Below, one piece after another: positions 1 to 8,042 of a stretch of 64,000 nt of DNA. Source of the stretch: Candidatus Rokuibacteriota bacterium (lineage in GTDB: Bacteria > Methylomirabilota > Methylomirabilia > Rokubacteriales > CSP1-6); NCBI GenBank assembly GCA_003220685.1, contig QHTE01000044.1, positions 1-64,000 on the forward strand. The letters are read 5' to 3'. The translations under genes were made by a program, and so were the position numbers. Every line of letters begins with the position of its first letter. The first letter of the stretch is position 1. The notes beneath the pieces were generated by a model. That model worked only from the letters and a program-made list of their open reading frames with translations. It was not told the origin of the DNA and searched no databases.

Positions 1-398
1 TCCTGCAGAATCGTGCACGCATCCTTATCCGATTTGACCGTGCGAAGATAGCGCGCGAACGTGCCATGCTCTGCGCGGATGCGCTCGAACTCCTGCGCAT
101 TCGCAACAAGGGCCGCGACCTTCTTCCGGTTCCTCAGCGCGCCCGGCCTGCGGAGCAGCGCTGCAGGAGTTGCATGCGCGAGCTTCGCAATTTCGAAATC
201 GAGGAACGCGCTCCGGTAGCGCGGCCAGCTCCTGCGCACGCTGGCCCAGCTCAGGCCAGCCTGCAGGATGCAGAGGGACAGGACCTCGAAATACTTGTGG
301 TCCGTGCGCGGTCTCTTGCCGGGAAGGCAGCGGCTGCGCTGCTCCTTTGCGAACGTACACTCCCAGGGCGCGCGGTGGCTCATTCGATCTTCCGGCAT
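1..398 (-). CDS. DNA-3-methyladenine glycosylase I (Tag) family, C-terminus beyond window
   Basis: The reading frame runs from ATG at 398 off the left edge of the window, so only about 132 N-terminal residues are visible. The block FEVLSL-CILQAGLSW (residues about 37-51) followed by ALRNRKKVAALVANAQEF (about 87-104) is the signature of the Tag fold, a helix-hairpin-helix base-excision repair glycosylase that removes alkylated adenines. Two things are odd. The conserved Glu of the LExxQAGLSW motif is Cys43 here, and the N-terminal segment lacks the usual C-x-W and YHDxEWG pattern of E. coli Tag. It is therefore a divergent member whose base specificity cannot be assumed. A TAG stop about ten codons upstream of ATG398 limits the start; ATG 383 is an alternative start. 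Confidence 0.72.
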   Translation of the reverse strand, partial: MPEDRMSHRAPWECTFAKEQRSRCLPGKRPRTDHKYFEVLSLCILQAGLSWASVRRSWPRYRSAFLDFEIAKLAHATPAALLRRPGALRNRKKVAALVANAQEFERIRAEHGTFARYLRTVKSDKDACTILQ

Positions 399-907
399 AT
401 GAACGATGAAGACGGCACCCTTCGCCGCCTAACGACCGTATCAGGCGCGGCGGCGAACCGCACTCGCGGTCACGACGAGTGGACCCGCCGTCGCCTGCAT
501 GCGGTTGTGAACCCGCAAACCGCCACTCGTGCCCGCTGCACTCTCGCCAAGACCCACAATCGCCATCCCGGGGCCCGCAGCCGCCACGCCACGCTCCAAG
601 TGAGACACCTTGGCTTCGGCGCTCAGCCGCATTTGGGGGACCGCGCCTCGCCGGCCGACGCAACCGGCTGCGCGCTTGCTCTGTCCAGCGCCGACAGCCC
701 CTCGGATGTTTGTCGAGGGTAACTTCTAATTCCACAGAACTGCGTATCCCTGCCTCGCAGCATATCTCGCAGCATATCGCGGCGGCACGTCCCGGACGAA
801 GGACGAATCATCTTCAGTCTGACGCGGATTTCGTCCGTCTCCCACCAGTAGTACACCGAGATACCCAGACCGGCATAGCTCGCCAAGGCGCCCCAGGGCC
901 AGCGTCG
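399..907. other. Gene-poor interval between tag-like gene and integrase
   Basis: About 500 bases hold only overlapping open frames without recognisable domains. On the minus strand short frames at 441-632 and 623-886 are open, but their translations look like composition-driven open frame rather than protein families. The stretch near 720-860 is visibly less GC-rich than its surroundings. In integrons, cassettes lie upstream of intI, so this downstream side is not where an array is expected, and no complete attC site was found. Confidence 0.5.
754..777. repeat. 12-bp tandem duplication
   Basis: The 12-mer ctcgcagcatat occurs twice head to tail with no mismatch, at 754-765 and 766-777, within the gene-poor stretch downstream of the integrase. 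It looks like a small slippage duplication. Confidence 0.7.
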
Positions 908-1903
908 TCACAGATCCAGAACACGATCCGCGGGGCTCGTCACGGCCGAGGGCCCGCGGTTGAGGACGTGGGTATAGATCATCGTGGTACTGACGTCGTT
1001 GTGGCCCAGGAGTTCCTGGACGGTGCGAATGTCGCGTCCGTCTTCGAGCAAGTGAGTGGCGAAGGAGTGCCGCAGCGTATGCGGCGTGGCGCGTTTGCTG
1101 AGCCCCGCCCGCCGAACTGCGTCGAACACGGCGCGCTGCAGGACGGATTCGTGCAAATGATGTCGCCGACGCTGGCCCGTCGCCCAGTCGAAGTAGAACC
1201 GGGTAGCCGGAAACGCCCACTGCCACGACCATTCCCGTCCCGCGTTCGGGTATTTACGAGCCAGGGCCCACGGCAGCTCGACCCAGCCGGCGCCGAACAT
1301 CAGATCAGCTTCATGCTGTCGCTTCATCTTGAGCAAATGCCGGGTCAAAGCCTCCTTGGCCACGGCTGGCAGCACTGTCACGCGATCCTTGGCGCCCTTG
1401 CCGTCACGGACAATAATCTGATTCATCGCGAAGTCAACGTCTTGCACTCTCAGCCGGGCACACTCGAGCAGGCGCAGCCCGGAGCCATAGAGAAGCGTGG
1501 CCATGAGCCGAGCCGTGCCGTCCAGCCTGGAGATGACTGCGCGCACTTCGTCGCGGGTCAAGACGACCGGCAGGTGTTTTGGTCGCCTGGCTCGAACGAC
1601 GTCGTCGAGCCAGGGCAAGTCCTGGTGCAGGACGTAGCGGTAGAGAAACAGCAGCGCGCTCAGCGCCTGGTTCTGGGTCGACGCGGCCACCTGCCCCTCG
1701 ACCGCGAGCGAGCTGAGAAACCGCGCGACCTCGGGCGCGCCCATCTCGGCCGGATGCCGCTTGCCGTGAAACAGGATGAAGCGGCGGATCCATCCGATAT
1801 AGGACTTCTCGGTGCTTCGACTGCCGTGCCGCAGTCGGTTGGCCTCGCGCACGCGATCCAGCAGTCTGGGCTGGCGCACGTCGTCATTGATCTCGAGCGC
1901 CAT
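908..1903 (-). CDS. intI: Integron-type integrase (IntI family tyrosine recombinase)
   Basis: A 331-residue tyrosine recombinase. An N-terminal SAM-like core-binding domain (about residues 14-105, with [17 protein letters not shown]) precedes the catalytic domain. Visible catalytic residues are R144 (YGSGLRLLE), the Lys in GKGAKDR (about 169-174), H275 and R278 (PHTLRHSF), H301 (LGHND) and nucleophile Y310 (TTMIYTH). The IntI-specific insertion is present at about 209-232 ([14 protein letters not shown] followed by [10 protein letters not shown]), which separates integron integrases from XerC/XerD. ATG1903 is chosen because the homologous N-terminus starts there; the frame stays open further upstream without similarity. 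No attI or attC cassette array could be recognised on either side, so this looks like a lone integrase. Its genes for excision partners are not needed by this family. Confidence 0.88.
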   Translation of the reverse strand: MALEINDDVRQPRLLDRVREANRLRHGSRSTEKSYIGWIRRFILFHGKRHPAEMGAPEVARFLSSLAVEGQVAASTQNQALSALLFLYRYVLHQDLPWLDDVVRARRPKHLPVVLTRDEVRAVISRLDGTARLMATLLYGSGLRLLECARLRVQDVDFAMNQIIVRDGKGAKDRVTVLPAVAKEALTRHLLKMKRQHEADLMFGAGWVELPWALARKYPNAGREWSWQWAFPATRFYFDWATGQRRRHHLHESVLQRAVFDAVRRAGLSKRATPHTLRHSFATHLLEDGRDIRTVQELLGHNDVSTTMIYTHVLNRGPSAVTSPADRVLDL

Positions 1904-2012
1904 AGTTGATAGGAGAATAGGCGCCGGTCGCAGAACCCGGCAAGAGTCGACGAACTGATACCGCAAGCTGGGCACCGCGGGGTCGCAGGCGCCACGTGCC
2001 CAAGGAGCCATC

Positions 2013-2927
2013 ATGGCCACGAAGATCGAACAATTCGCCCCGGAGTTGGAAAAGATCATCGCCACGTCCGAGCCCATCCACGCGCTGGCCGATGGATTCG
2101 GCGGCCCCCAGGGGCCCGCCGAAGGCCCGCTCTGGTGGAAGGAAGGGCGCTACCTCCTCTTCAGCGACATCCACAACAACCGGCGGATGAAGTACGTGCC
2201 CGGCCAGGGCGTGTCGGTATTCCTCGAGCCGACGAACCGCGCGAATGGGCTGACGCGCGATCTGCAGGGTCGGCTGATCGCCTGCGAGCACGACACCCGG
2301 CGGGTCACGCGCCTTGAGCTCGATGGCAGCCTCACGGTGCTCGCGAACAGCTTCAAGGGACAGCGGCTCAACCGTCCCAACGACGTGGTGGTCAAGTCCG
2401 ACGGCTGCATCTACTTCACCGATCCGTGGACCAGTCCCCTCGCCCCCGAGCAGTGGGACCTCACCTTCTCCGGCGTCTACCGGCTCACGCCCGATCTCGG
2501 CACCTACACCCTGCTCGTCGACGATTTCGTGCTGCCGAACGGGCTTGCGTTCTCGCCGGACGAGAGCGTGCTCTACATCAACGACACGCGCCGCAAGCAC
2601 ATCCGGGCGTTCGATCTGCTCCCGAACGGCACGCTCGCGAAACAGACCGACCGCGTCTTCGCTGACCTCGGCGGCGACGAGCCCGGCGTGCCCGACGGCA
2701 TGAAGGTCGACGTGGAAGGCAACGTCTACTGCGGCGGCGCCGGCGGAATCTGGATCATGGACCCGCGCGGCAAGAAGCTCGGCCGCATCGTGCACGGCGC
2801 TCCGGCCACGACGAATATCGCCTTCGGCGGCGACGACTGGAAGACGTTCTACTTCACGAGCCGCAACCACCTGGGCTCGGTCAACGTGAAGATTCCGGGC
2901 ATTCCCGTGCCGGTGGCAAAGAAGTAG
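2013..2927 (+). CDS. SMP-30/gluconolactonase-like beta-propeller hydrolase
   Basis: A 304-residue six-bladed propeller of the SMP-30/gluconolactonase/LRE family, which hydrolyses sugar lactones using a divalent metal. The metal and active-site residues of the family can be placed: E37 in PAEGPLW, N123 in RPNDVVV, N176 in [10 protein letters not shown] and D228 in VPDGMKVD. No signal peptide is evident, so it is probably cytoplasmic. An AAGGAG ribosome-binding site about 8 bases ahead supports ATG2013. It starts about 110 bp from the divergent integrase and converges with the NHL gene only 2 bp away. The fold is certain; the substrate (gluconolactone, another lactone or a phosphotriester) is not. 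Confidence 0.85.
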   Translation: MATKIEQFAPELEKIIATSEPIHALADGFGGPQGPAEGPLWWKEGRYLLFSDIHNNRRMKYVPGQGVSVFLEPTNRANGLTRDLQGRLIACEHDTRRVTRLELDGSLTVLANSFKGQRLNRPNDVVVKSDGCIYFTDPWTSPLAPEQWDLTFSGVYRLTPDLGTYTLLVDDFVLPNGLAFSPDESVLYINDTRRKHIRAFDLLPNGTLAKQTDRVFADLGGDEPGVPDGMKVDVEGNVYCGGAGGIWIMDPRGKKLGRIVHGAPATTNIAFGGDDWKTFYFTSRNHLGSVNVKIPGIPVPVAKK

Positions 2928-2929
2928 AG

Positions 2930-3808
2930 CTAGCTCTGCCGCTCGTACTTGTCGATGCGCATCCGGGCGCCGAGCGCCAGGTAGATGTCGCCGTGCGCGT
3001 CGATCCAGCTGCCGTGGGCCGAGAGCGAGTCCCATCGCGCGACGACCTTGCCCTGCGAGTCCATGATGCTGATGCGCGGCGAGAGCCCGCTGACGCCGCC
3101 TTCGCTGACGCAGAAGAGTCCCTCGCGGTCGATCGAGATGTCGAGCGGCCGGCGCAGATCGGACCAGATCGTGAGGAATTTGCCGCTGGCGTCGAAGACC
3201 TGGATGCGGTTGTTCTCGCGGTCGCAGATGTAAACCAGGCCGCTCTTGTCGACCACGAGGCTGTGCGGCAGGTGGAAATGATCCGGCTCCGTCTTGCCCG
3301 GGTGGCCCCACGAGCCGAGCAGCCGGCCGTCGGCGTCGAAGCGATGCACGCGGGCGTTGCGGTAGCCGTCGGTCACGTACAAGTTGCCGGAGGGCGACGG
3401 CACCATCTCGGTCGGATAGTTGAACGGGCCGGCCGCGCGCGGCACGAGCTCGCCCGGCTTCTCGCACCCGGTGTCCGAGTGTGCGCCGCGGCGCCCCAGT
3501 ACCTGGAGGGGCTTGCCGTCCAGGGTGTACATGAGGCACACGGAATCGTCGCGATCGGTCAGGTAGACGATGTCGTTGGCGATGTAGATGCCGTGCGGGC
3601 TGGCGAACGCGCCGATGCCCCAGCCGCCGAGATGCCGGCCGTCGCGATCGAAGACCATCACCGGCGGATCCTTCCGCTGGAAGACGTAGACGCGGTCCTG
3701 CGAATCGGTGGCGACCGCGCTGGTGTTGCCGAACGCCTGGCCCGTCGGCAGCTGCGCCCAGTTCTCGATGAGGCGGTAGGTGTACTTGCCCGAGCCGACG
3801 GTCGCCAT
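2930..3808 (-). CDS. NHL-repeat beta-propeller protein (peptidyl-alpha-hydroxyglycine lyase-like)
   Basis: A 292-residue protein made of NHL repeats, seen as recurring blocks such as SPHGIYIANDIVYLTDRDD, YPTEMVPSPSGNLYVTDGY, LPHSLVVDKSGLVYICDRENNRIQVF and LDISIDREGLFCVSE. This propeller family includes the PAL domain and many secreted or cytoplasmic binding proteins. No signal peptide is visible. The start ATG3808 follows a strong AGGAGG 7-8 bases upstream and lies 2 bp after the stop of the LLM gene at 3811, so the two genes are co-transcribed and the NHL protein may serve the same unknown pathway. The exact function is not deducible. Confidence 0.78.
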   Translation of the reverse strand: MATVGSGKYTYRLIENWAQLPTGQAFGNTSAVATDSQDRVYVFQRKDPPVMVFDRDGRHLGGWGIGAFASPHGIYIANDIVYLTDRDDSVCLMYTLDGKPLQVLGRRGAHSDTGCEKPGELVPRAAGPFNYPTEMVPSPSGNLYVTDGYRNARVHRFDADGRLLGSWGHPGKTEPDHFHLPHSLVVDKSGLVYICDRENNRIQVFDASGKFLTIWSDLRRPLDISIDREGLFCVSEGGVSGLSPRISIMDSQGKVVARWDSLSAHGSWIDAHGDIYLALGARMRIDKYERQS

Positions 3809-3810
3809 GT

Positions 3811-4863
3811 CTAGGACCTCCTGAACGCCGGGATCACCTCGTGCGTGAAGAGCCGCAGGCTCTCGCGCTCCAGCGCGGGCGGGATGAGCCCGCCCGAGTT
3901 CGGCTCGAGCAAGATGCCGTCGATGCCGAGCTCGGCCTGAAGCTGCCTCAGACGCTCGATCAGCTTGGCCGGCGTACCGAATGCCACCTTCTTCGCGAGG
4001 ATGTCGTCGTACGAGAGATTCGCCATGCGCTCGGCCTGGAAGCTCCGCCGCTCGGCGGGACCGGCCCCGGCCCGTCCCACCGCCGAGCGCGCGAGCTCGG
4101 ACTGTCGCGCGAAGAAAGCCGCGATGCTCTCGCGCGGCTCCTCGAGGGCCGCGCGCTCGGTCGCGGCGGCGTAGACGGGGATGCGCACGTAGGCGCTCGG
4201 CGTGCCCGCATGTCCGGCCTCGCTCCAGGCCAGGCGATACGACTTGAGCGACAGCTTGAGATCGTCCATGTCCGTCGCTCGCAGGCCGACGAAGATCGGC
4301 AGCCCGAGCCGGCCGGCCACCCCGAACGTCTCGTGCGAGGTGGTCGCCATACGGATCGGTGGATGCGGAGTCTGATACGGGCGCGGCGACACCGTCGCGT
4401 TCTGGAAGCGATAGAACTCGCCCACGTGGCTGAACGGCGCGCCCTTCCACGCCTCGCGCAGGATCGTCAGCGTCTCGTGGAACCGGGCCTGGCTCTCCCC
4501 GTAGGGCACGCCGTAGACGTCGTAGCTGCGCACCACGCCGCTGCGGCCGATCCCGAACTCGAACCGGCCCTTGCTGATCTGATCGATGGTCGCGATCTCC
4601 TCGGCGATGCGCAGGGGGTGATTCAGCGGCAGCACCTGGACGGCCGTGCCGATGCGCAGGCGCTTCGTCCTGCTGGCGATCGAGCTCGCCACCAGGAGCG
4701 AGGCCGAGATGACAGACCGAGTGGGCGTGAAGTGGATCTCGCCGAGCCAGACGCAGTCCATGCCCCAGTCCTCGGCGAGGTCGGCCAGCTCGAAGGCGTC
4801 GTCGAAGGCCGAGACCGCGGTGGCGCCGCGGCGCATCTCTTCGATGAAGAGCCCGAAGTGCAT
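3811..4863 (-). CDS. LLM class flavin-dependent oxidoreductase
   Basis: A 350-residue bacterial-luciferase-like TIM barrel that would use F420 or FMN. Typical signatures are MHFGLFIEEM at the N-terminus, RLRIGTAVQVLPLNHPLRIAEEIATIDQIS (start of the second half of the barrel), GRFEFGIGRSG (family G-x-G-R turn) and the later PYQTPHPPIRMA segment. It is the upstream gene of a two-gene unit with the NHL protein. Its substrate is unknown; relatives oxidise alkanesulfonates, nitrilotriacetate, long-chain aldehydes or hydride-transfer substrates. It is one of six LLM loci in the window, all belonging to visibly different subgroups. Confidence 0.85.
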   Translation of the reverse strand: MHFGLFIEEMRRGATAVSAFDDAFELADLAEDWGMDCVWLGEIHFTPTRSVISASLLVASSIASRTKRLRIGTAVQVLPLNHPLRIAEEIATIDQISKGRFEFGIGRSGVVRSYDVYGVPYGESQARFHETLTILREAWKGAPFSHVGEFYRFQNATVSPRPYQTPHPPIRMATTSHETFGVAGRLGLPIFVGLRATDMDDLKLSLKSYRLAWSEAGHAGTPSAYVRIPVYAAATERAALEEPRESIAAFFARQSELARSAVGRAGAGPAERRSFQAERMANLSYDDILAKKVAFGTPAKLIERLRQLQAELGIDGILLEPNSGGLIPPALERESLRLFTHEVIPAFRRS

Positions 4864-4989
4864 GGCGAGCGAAGTTATACCACGCGTCTTCCCGCCCGTG
4901 CATCCGGTCGTGGATGAGGCCGCGGTCTGGCCCAGATGGTCGTTCTGGCCTACACTGGGCGCGGGTTTCGGACCCCGGGGAGGCCTGGC

Positions 4990-5964
4990 GTGTCACAGGA
5001 CAAGGTGGAGCTGGTCGAGATCCTCCGGCAGATGATCCTGATCCGCGAGTTCGATGTGCTCGCGGTCGAGCTGCGCACGGCAAAGCGGATCTACGGGGCG
5101 CTTCATCCCTACGTCGGCGAGGAGGCTGTCGCCGTCGGCGTGTGCGCCGCGCTGCGCCCGACCGATCGCATCACGAGCACCCACCGGGGCCACGGGCACT
5201 GCATCGCCAAGGGCGCCGACATCAACCGGATGATGGCCGAGCTCTTCGGCCGCGCCGACGGCTATTGCAAGGGCAAGGGCGGCTCGATGCACATCGCCGA
5301 CTTCGCCATCGGGATGCTGGGCGCCAACGGCATCGTCGCCGGCGGCATGCCGATCGCCTGCGGCGCGGCGCTGGCCGCGCAGCTCGAGGACCAGGGCGCG
5401 GTCGCCGCGTGCTTCTTCGGCGACGGCGCCACCGGCGAGGGCGAATTCCACGAGACGCTCAACATCGCGTCGCTCTGGAAGCTGCCCCTGCTCTTCGTCT
5501 GCGAGAACAACCGCTACGGCGCCGGCAACGCCGTCGAGTCGGTGCGGTCCGAGGCAGACATCTCCCTGCACGCGCCGGCCTACGGGATGCCGGGCGTCTC
5601 CGTCGACGGCAACGACGTGCTCGCGGTGCGAGAGGCCGCCCGTCAGGCCGTCGAGCGAGCGCGTCGGGGAGGTGGCCCGACCCTGCTCCACTGCAAGACG
5701 TTCCGCTGGCTGTTCCACGCCATGCGCGACGCGCCCCAGCCCGATCTGCGGTCGGCCGACCTGCTGGCCCAGTGGCGCGCGCGCGATCGCGATCCGATCG
5801 CGCGCTTCGAGGCCGTGCTGATCGCTCGCGGGCTCGTCACCGCGGCCGACGTGCAGGCGATCCGCGACCGGGTGAAGCGCGATCTGGCCGCGGCGGTCGA
5901 GTTTGCCGAGAAGAGCCCGTACCCCGACCCGAACGATCTCCTGGTCGACATGTTCGCCGAATGA
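4990..5964 (+). CDS. Thiamine-diphosphate dehydrogenase E1 alpha subunit (pyruvate/acetoin type)
   Basis: A 324-residue E1 alpha subunit. The ThDP-binding motif is complete: GDGATGEGEFHETLNIASLWKL ends in FVCENN (about residues 143-175). The phosphorylation-loop region KTFRWLFHAMRD and the N-terminal ILIREFDVLAVELRTAKRIYGALHPYVGEEA also fit. GTG4990 is preferred because GGGGAGG sits about 8 bases upstream; an in-frame ATG at 4936 would add 18 unconserved residues. The beta subunit follows with an overlap. No E2 or E3 gene is in the window, so whether it acts on pyruvate, acetoin or a branched 2-oxoacid remains open; the AcoA/AcoB-type two-gene order favours acetoin or pyruvate. Confidence 0.85.
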   Translation: MSQDKVELVEILRQMILIREFDVLAVELRTAKRIYGALHPYVGEEAVAVGVCAALRPTDRITSTHRGHGHCIAKGADINRMMAELFGRADGYCKGKGGSMHIADFAIGMLGANGIVAGGMPIACGAALAAQLEDQGAVAACFFGDGATGEGEFHETLNIASLWKLPLLFVCENNRYGAGNAVESVRSEADISLHAPAYGMPGVSVDGNDVLAVREAARQAVERARRGGGPTLLHCKTFRWLFHAMRDAPQPDLRSADLLAQWRARDRDPIARFEAVLIARGLVTAADVQAIRDRVKRDLAAAVEFAEKSPYPDPNDLLVDMFAE

Positions 5965-5975
5965 GGAGCGAGCCA

Positions 5976-6926
5976 GTGCGAGAGATCACGGTCACGCAGG
6001 CGCTCGAAGAGGCGATGATCGAAGAGATGGAGCGCGACGAGCGGGTGATCACGTTCGCCACCGGCCGCGCCCCGGCCCTCGAGAACAAGTTCGGCGACCG
6101 CCGCGTGCGCTTCACGCCGATCTCCGAGGCGGCCTTCACGGGGATCGGGCTGGGCGCGGCGGGCAGCGGCTTTCGCCCCGTCGTGAACTGGGGCATGGTC
6201 ACGTTCTCGTTCGTCGCGATGGATCAGATCGTCAACCAGGCGAGCAAGATCCGTTACATGTTCGGCGGCCAGGCCGACTTCCCAGTGACTTTCCGCTGCA
6301 CGACCGGCGGCGGCATCCAGCTCGCGGCCCAGCACTCGCAGAGCCCCTATTCGATGTTCATGCACCTGGCGGGGCTCAAGATCATCCTCCCCTCGACGCC
6401 GGCCGACGCCAAGGGCCTGCTCAAGAGCGCGATCCGCGACAACAACCCGGTGGTGTTCTTCGAGTGCAGCCGCCTGGCCGGCGTCACCGGGCCCGTGCCG
6501 GATGGCGATCACACCGTGCCGATCGGCGTGGCCGACGTGAAGCGGGCCGGCCGGGACGTCACCGTCGTGGGCCTCGCCTACTACGTGCGCGAGGCGCTCG
6601 CCGTCGCAGATTCGCTGGCGAAGGATGGGATCTCGATCGAAGTGCTCGATCCGCGCACGCTCGTACCGATGGATGCGGCGGCGATTCGCGCCTCGGTCCG
6701 CCGGACCGGACGGCTGGTCGTCGTCGACGAGGCGCCCGCGACGTGCTCCGCCGCGTCCGAGATCATCGCGCTGGTCACCGAGGATCCCCAGACGTTCGGC
6801 GCGCTCAAGGCGCCCGTGCAGCGCGTCTGCGCGGCGCCCGTGCCGGTGCCGTACAGCCCGACCCTGGAGCAGGCCGCCCTGCCCGACCGAGGCCGGATCG
6901 AAGCGGCCATTCGCCGCGTGCTGTAG
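5976..6926 (+). CDS. Thiamine-diphosphate dehydrogenase E1 beta subunit
   Basis: A 316-residue transketolase-like E1 beta subunit that pairs with the preceding E1 alpha. Landmarks are REITVTQALEEAMIEEMERDERV at the start, FTPISEAAFTGIGLGAAGSGFRPVV (the conserved SE-x-x-FTGxGxGAA segment), QASKIRYMFGGQ and the C-terminal transketolase domain IEVLDPRTLVPMDAAAI and VVVDEAPATC. GTG5976 has GAGGAG 7 bases upstream; ATG5961, which overlaps the alpha stop as ATGA, is the alternative. Either way the pair is translationally coupled. The conserved QxSQSP-type loop reads QHSQSPYSMFMH, as in active family members. Confidence 0.85.
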   Translation: MREITVTQALEEAMIEEMERDERVITFATGRAPALENKFGDRRVRFTPISEAAFTGIGLGAAGSGFRPVVNWGMVTFSFVAMDQIVNQASKIRYMFGGQADFPVTFRCTTGGGIQLAAQHSQSPYSMFMHLAGLKIILPSTPADAKGLLKSAIRDNNPVVFFECSRLAGVTGPVPDGDHTVPIGVADVKRAGRDVTVVGLAYYVREALAVADSLAKDGISIEVLDPRTLVPMDAAAIRASVRRTGRLVVVDEAPATCSAASEIIALVTEDPQTFGALKAPVQRVCAAPVPVPYSPTLEQAALPDRGRIEAAIRRVL

Positions 6927-6948
6927 CTAATCGAACCGGAGGGGCGAC

Positions 6949-7416
6949 GTGCCGATCACCACGATCACCATTCCTCACTTCGCGACCGGCCCCACGCCGC
7001 CGCGAGCCGCGAGCGCCGACGGGCCCAACGTGCTCCGCACGCGCATCGCCGATCTCGTGGCCAAGATGGGGCCACCGCCGTGGTCGCGCCGGGTCATCCA
7101 GGACGAGCGCAACCTCGTCACCTTGATCGCGAACCGTCCGGGCGGCGGCAACCGCCCGCACTGGCACGCCGACTTCGACGAGTGGTGGGTGGTGATGGCG
7201 GGCGAGTTCACCTGGGAGCTGACCGGCGGCATCGTCGTCGAGGCGCGCAAGGACGACATCGTCTGGGTGCCGCGCGGCACCGTGCATCACATCAAGACGG
7301 TCGGCACCGAGAACTCGCTGCGTCTCGCGGTAGCCATGCCGCCCGCCACCCACTATTTCAGTCCGTGCGAGCAGTGCGGATACGACGACGACGGCCCGCG
7401 CCAGTGGGACGCCTGA
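6949..7416 (+). CDS. Cupin-domain protein
   Basis: A 155-residue single-cupin protein. The metal motif 1 is RPHWHADFDEWWVVMAGEFTWEL (His, His and Glu ligands, about residues 70-92) and motif 2 is VPRGTVHHIKTVG (about 108-120). The start is GTG6949, placed by a GGAGGGG about 5 bases upstream. It begins 22 bp after the E1 beta stop on the same strand, so it is probably the third gene of that operon and may bind or process an acid substrate of the dehydrogenase. The C-terminal CEQCGYDDDGPRQWDA carries two cysteines that could help metal binding. The reaction is unknown. Confidence 0.75.
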   Translation: MPITTITIPHFATGPTPPRAASADGPNVLRTRIADLVAKMGPPPWSRRVIQDERNLVTLIANRPGGGNRPHWHADFDEWWVVMAGEFTWELTGGIVVEARKDDIVWVPRGTVHHIKTVGTENSLRLAVAMPPATHYFSPCEQCGYDDDGPRQWDA

Positions 7417-7471
7417 GCGCCCTCTAGCCGCCTGAAGATCGTCGAGTCACCGCGAGCCCGACGCCGGCCGA

Positions 7472-8035
7472 CTACAGCACCGCGCGCGGCGGCACGTAAG
7501 CGAGCATGAACACGCTGAGCTGAACCAGTAGCAGCTTGTTCCAGGCGATGCTCGCGGCCGCCGCTTCGTCCGCGCCGAGCTCCTGCGCGAAGATCCCGGC
7601 GAGGGCTGACTGCGTCAGGCTCATCGCGCCGACCATGAGGTGCTGCGGAATCGCGCCCGGCGCCGTGGGGCGATGGCCGTGCGCCAGGGCGGCGCTGAGC
7701 AGGTAGTAGGAGAACTCCTGGGTGATCGCCGCCTCCGCGGTCTCGCGCAGCCAGCGCCCCAGGCTGTGCTTGCGCCGCTCGAGCCGCGCCTGGTCTACCT
7801 CGCCGTCCGGCTTGAGAAAGAACTGCGCCGAGCGCGGGAACTTGATGAAGTGGTCGTAGAGGGCGGTCGTCAGCTCGCGCTCGTGGGCGAGCACGTTCGG
7901 CGCCGAGCGGCGGATCGCCGCCACGTCCGCCTCCGACATGCCGACGAACTCCATCATGTCGCGGATGAACCGCGGCATGTCCGTGCCCGGGAGATAGCCG
8001 GGCACGCTCTTCGCTCGCGCCGCTTCCTCGGCCAT
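7472..8035 (-). CDS. Protoglobin-domain protein (stand-alone)
   Basis: A 187-residue protein that matches the protoglobin/globin-coupled-sensor globin along its whole length: an N-terminal GYLPGTDMPRFIRDMMEFVGMSEADVAAIRR, the B-C helices LTTALYDHFIKFPRSAQFF, the F-region YLLSAALAHGHRPTAPGAIP where a proximal His is expected, and a C-terminal helical end. Family members bind heme and sense or carry O2, CO or NO. No methyl-accepting, cyclase or kinase output domain is attached, so it is a single-domain protoglobin. It lies 7 bp downstream of the enolase-superfamily gene and may be co-transcribed with it. Heme ligation is inferred, not shown. Confidence 0.68.
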   Translation of the reverse strand: MAEEAARAKSVPGYLPGTDMPRFIRDMMEFVGMSEADVAAIRRSAPNVLAHERELTTALYDHFIKFPRSAQFFLKPDGEVDQARLERRKHSLGRWLRETAEAAITQEFSYYLLSAALAHGHRPTAPGAIPQHLMVGAMSLTQSALAGIFAQELGADEAAAASIAWNKLLLVQLSVFMLAYVPPRAVL

Positions 8036-8042
8036 CGCTCGG

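Noticed and set aside
427..433. GCCTAAC core resembling an attC end (RYYYAAC)
   Set aside because: No matching GTTRRRY was found 50-150 bp to the right; the nearest GTT at about 503 reads GTTGTGA and does not fit. A single 7-base core occurs by chance.
479..1909. Long open frames on the plus strand opposite the integrase
   Set aside because: Their translations are rich in Arg, Pro and Ala with no domain; the integrase on the other strand explains the open frames in high-GC DNA.
2930..5083. A 717-residue minus-strand frame through the LLM gene and the NHL gene
   Set aside because: Only its last 292 residues are protein-like; the rest is the shadow of the LLM gene in another frame.
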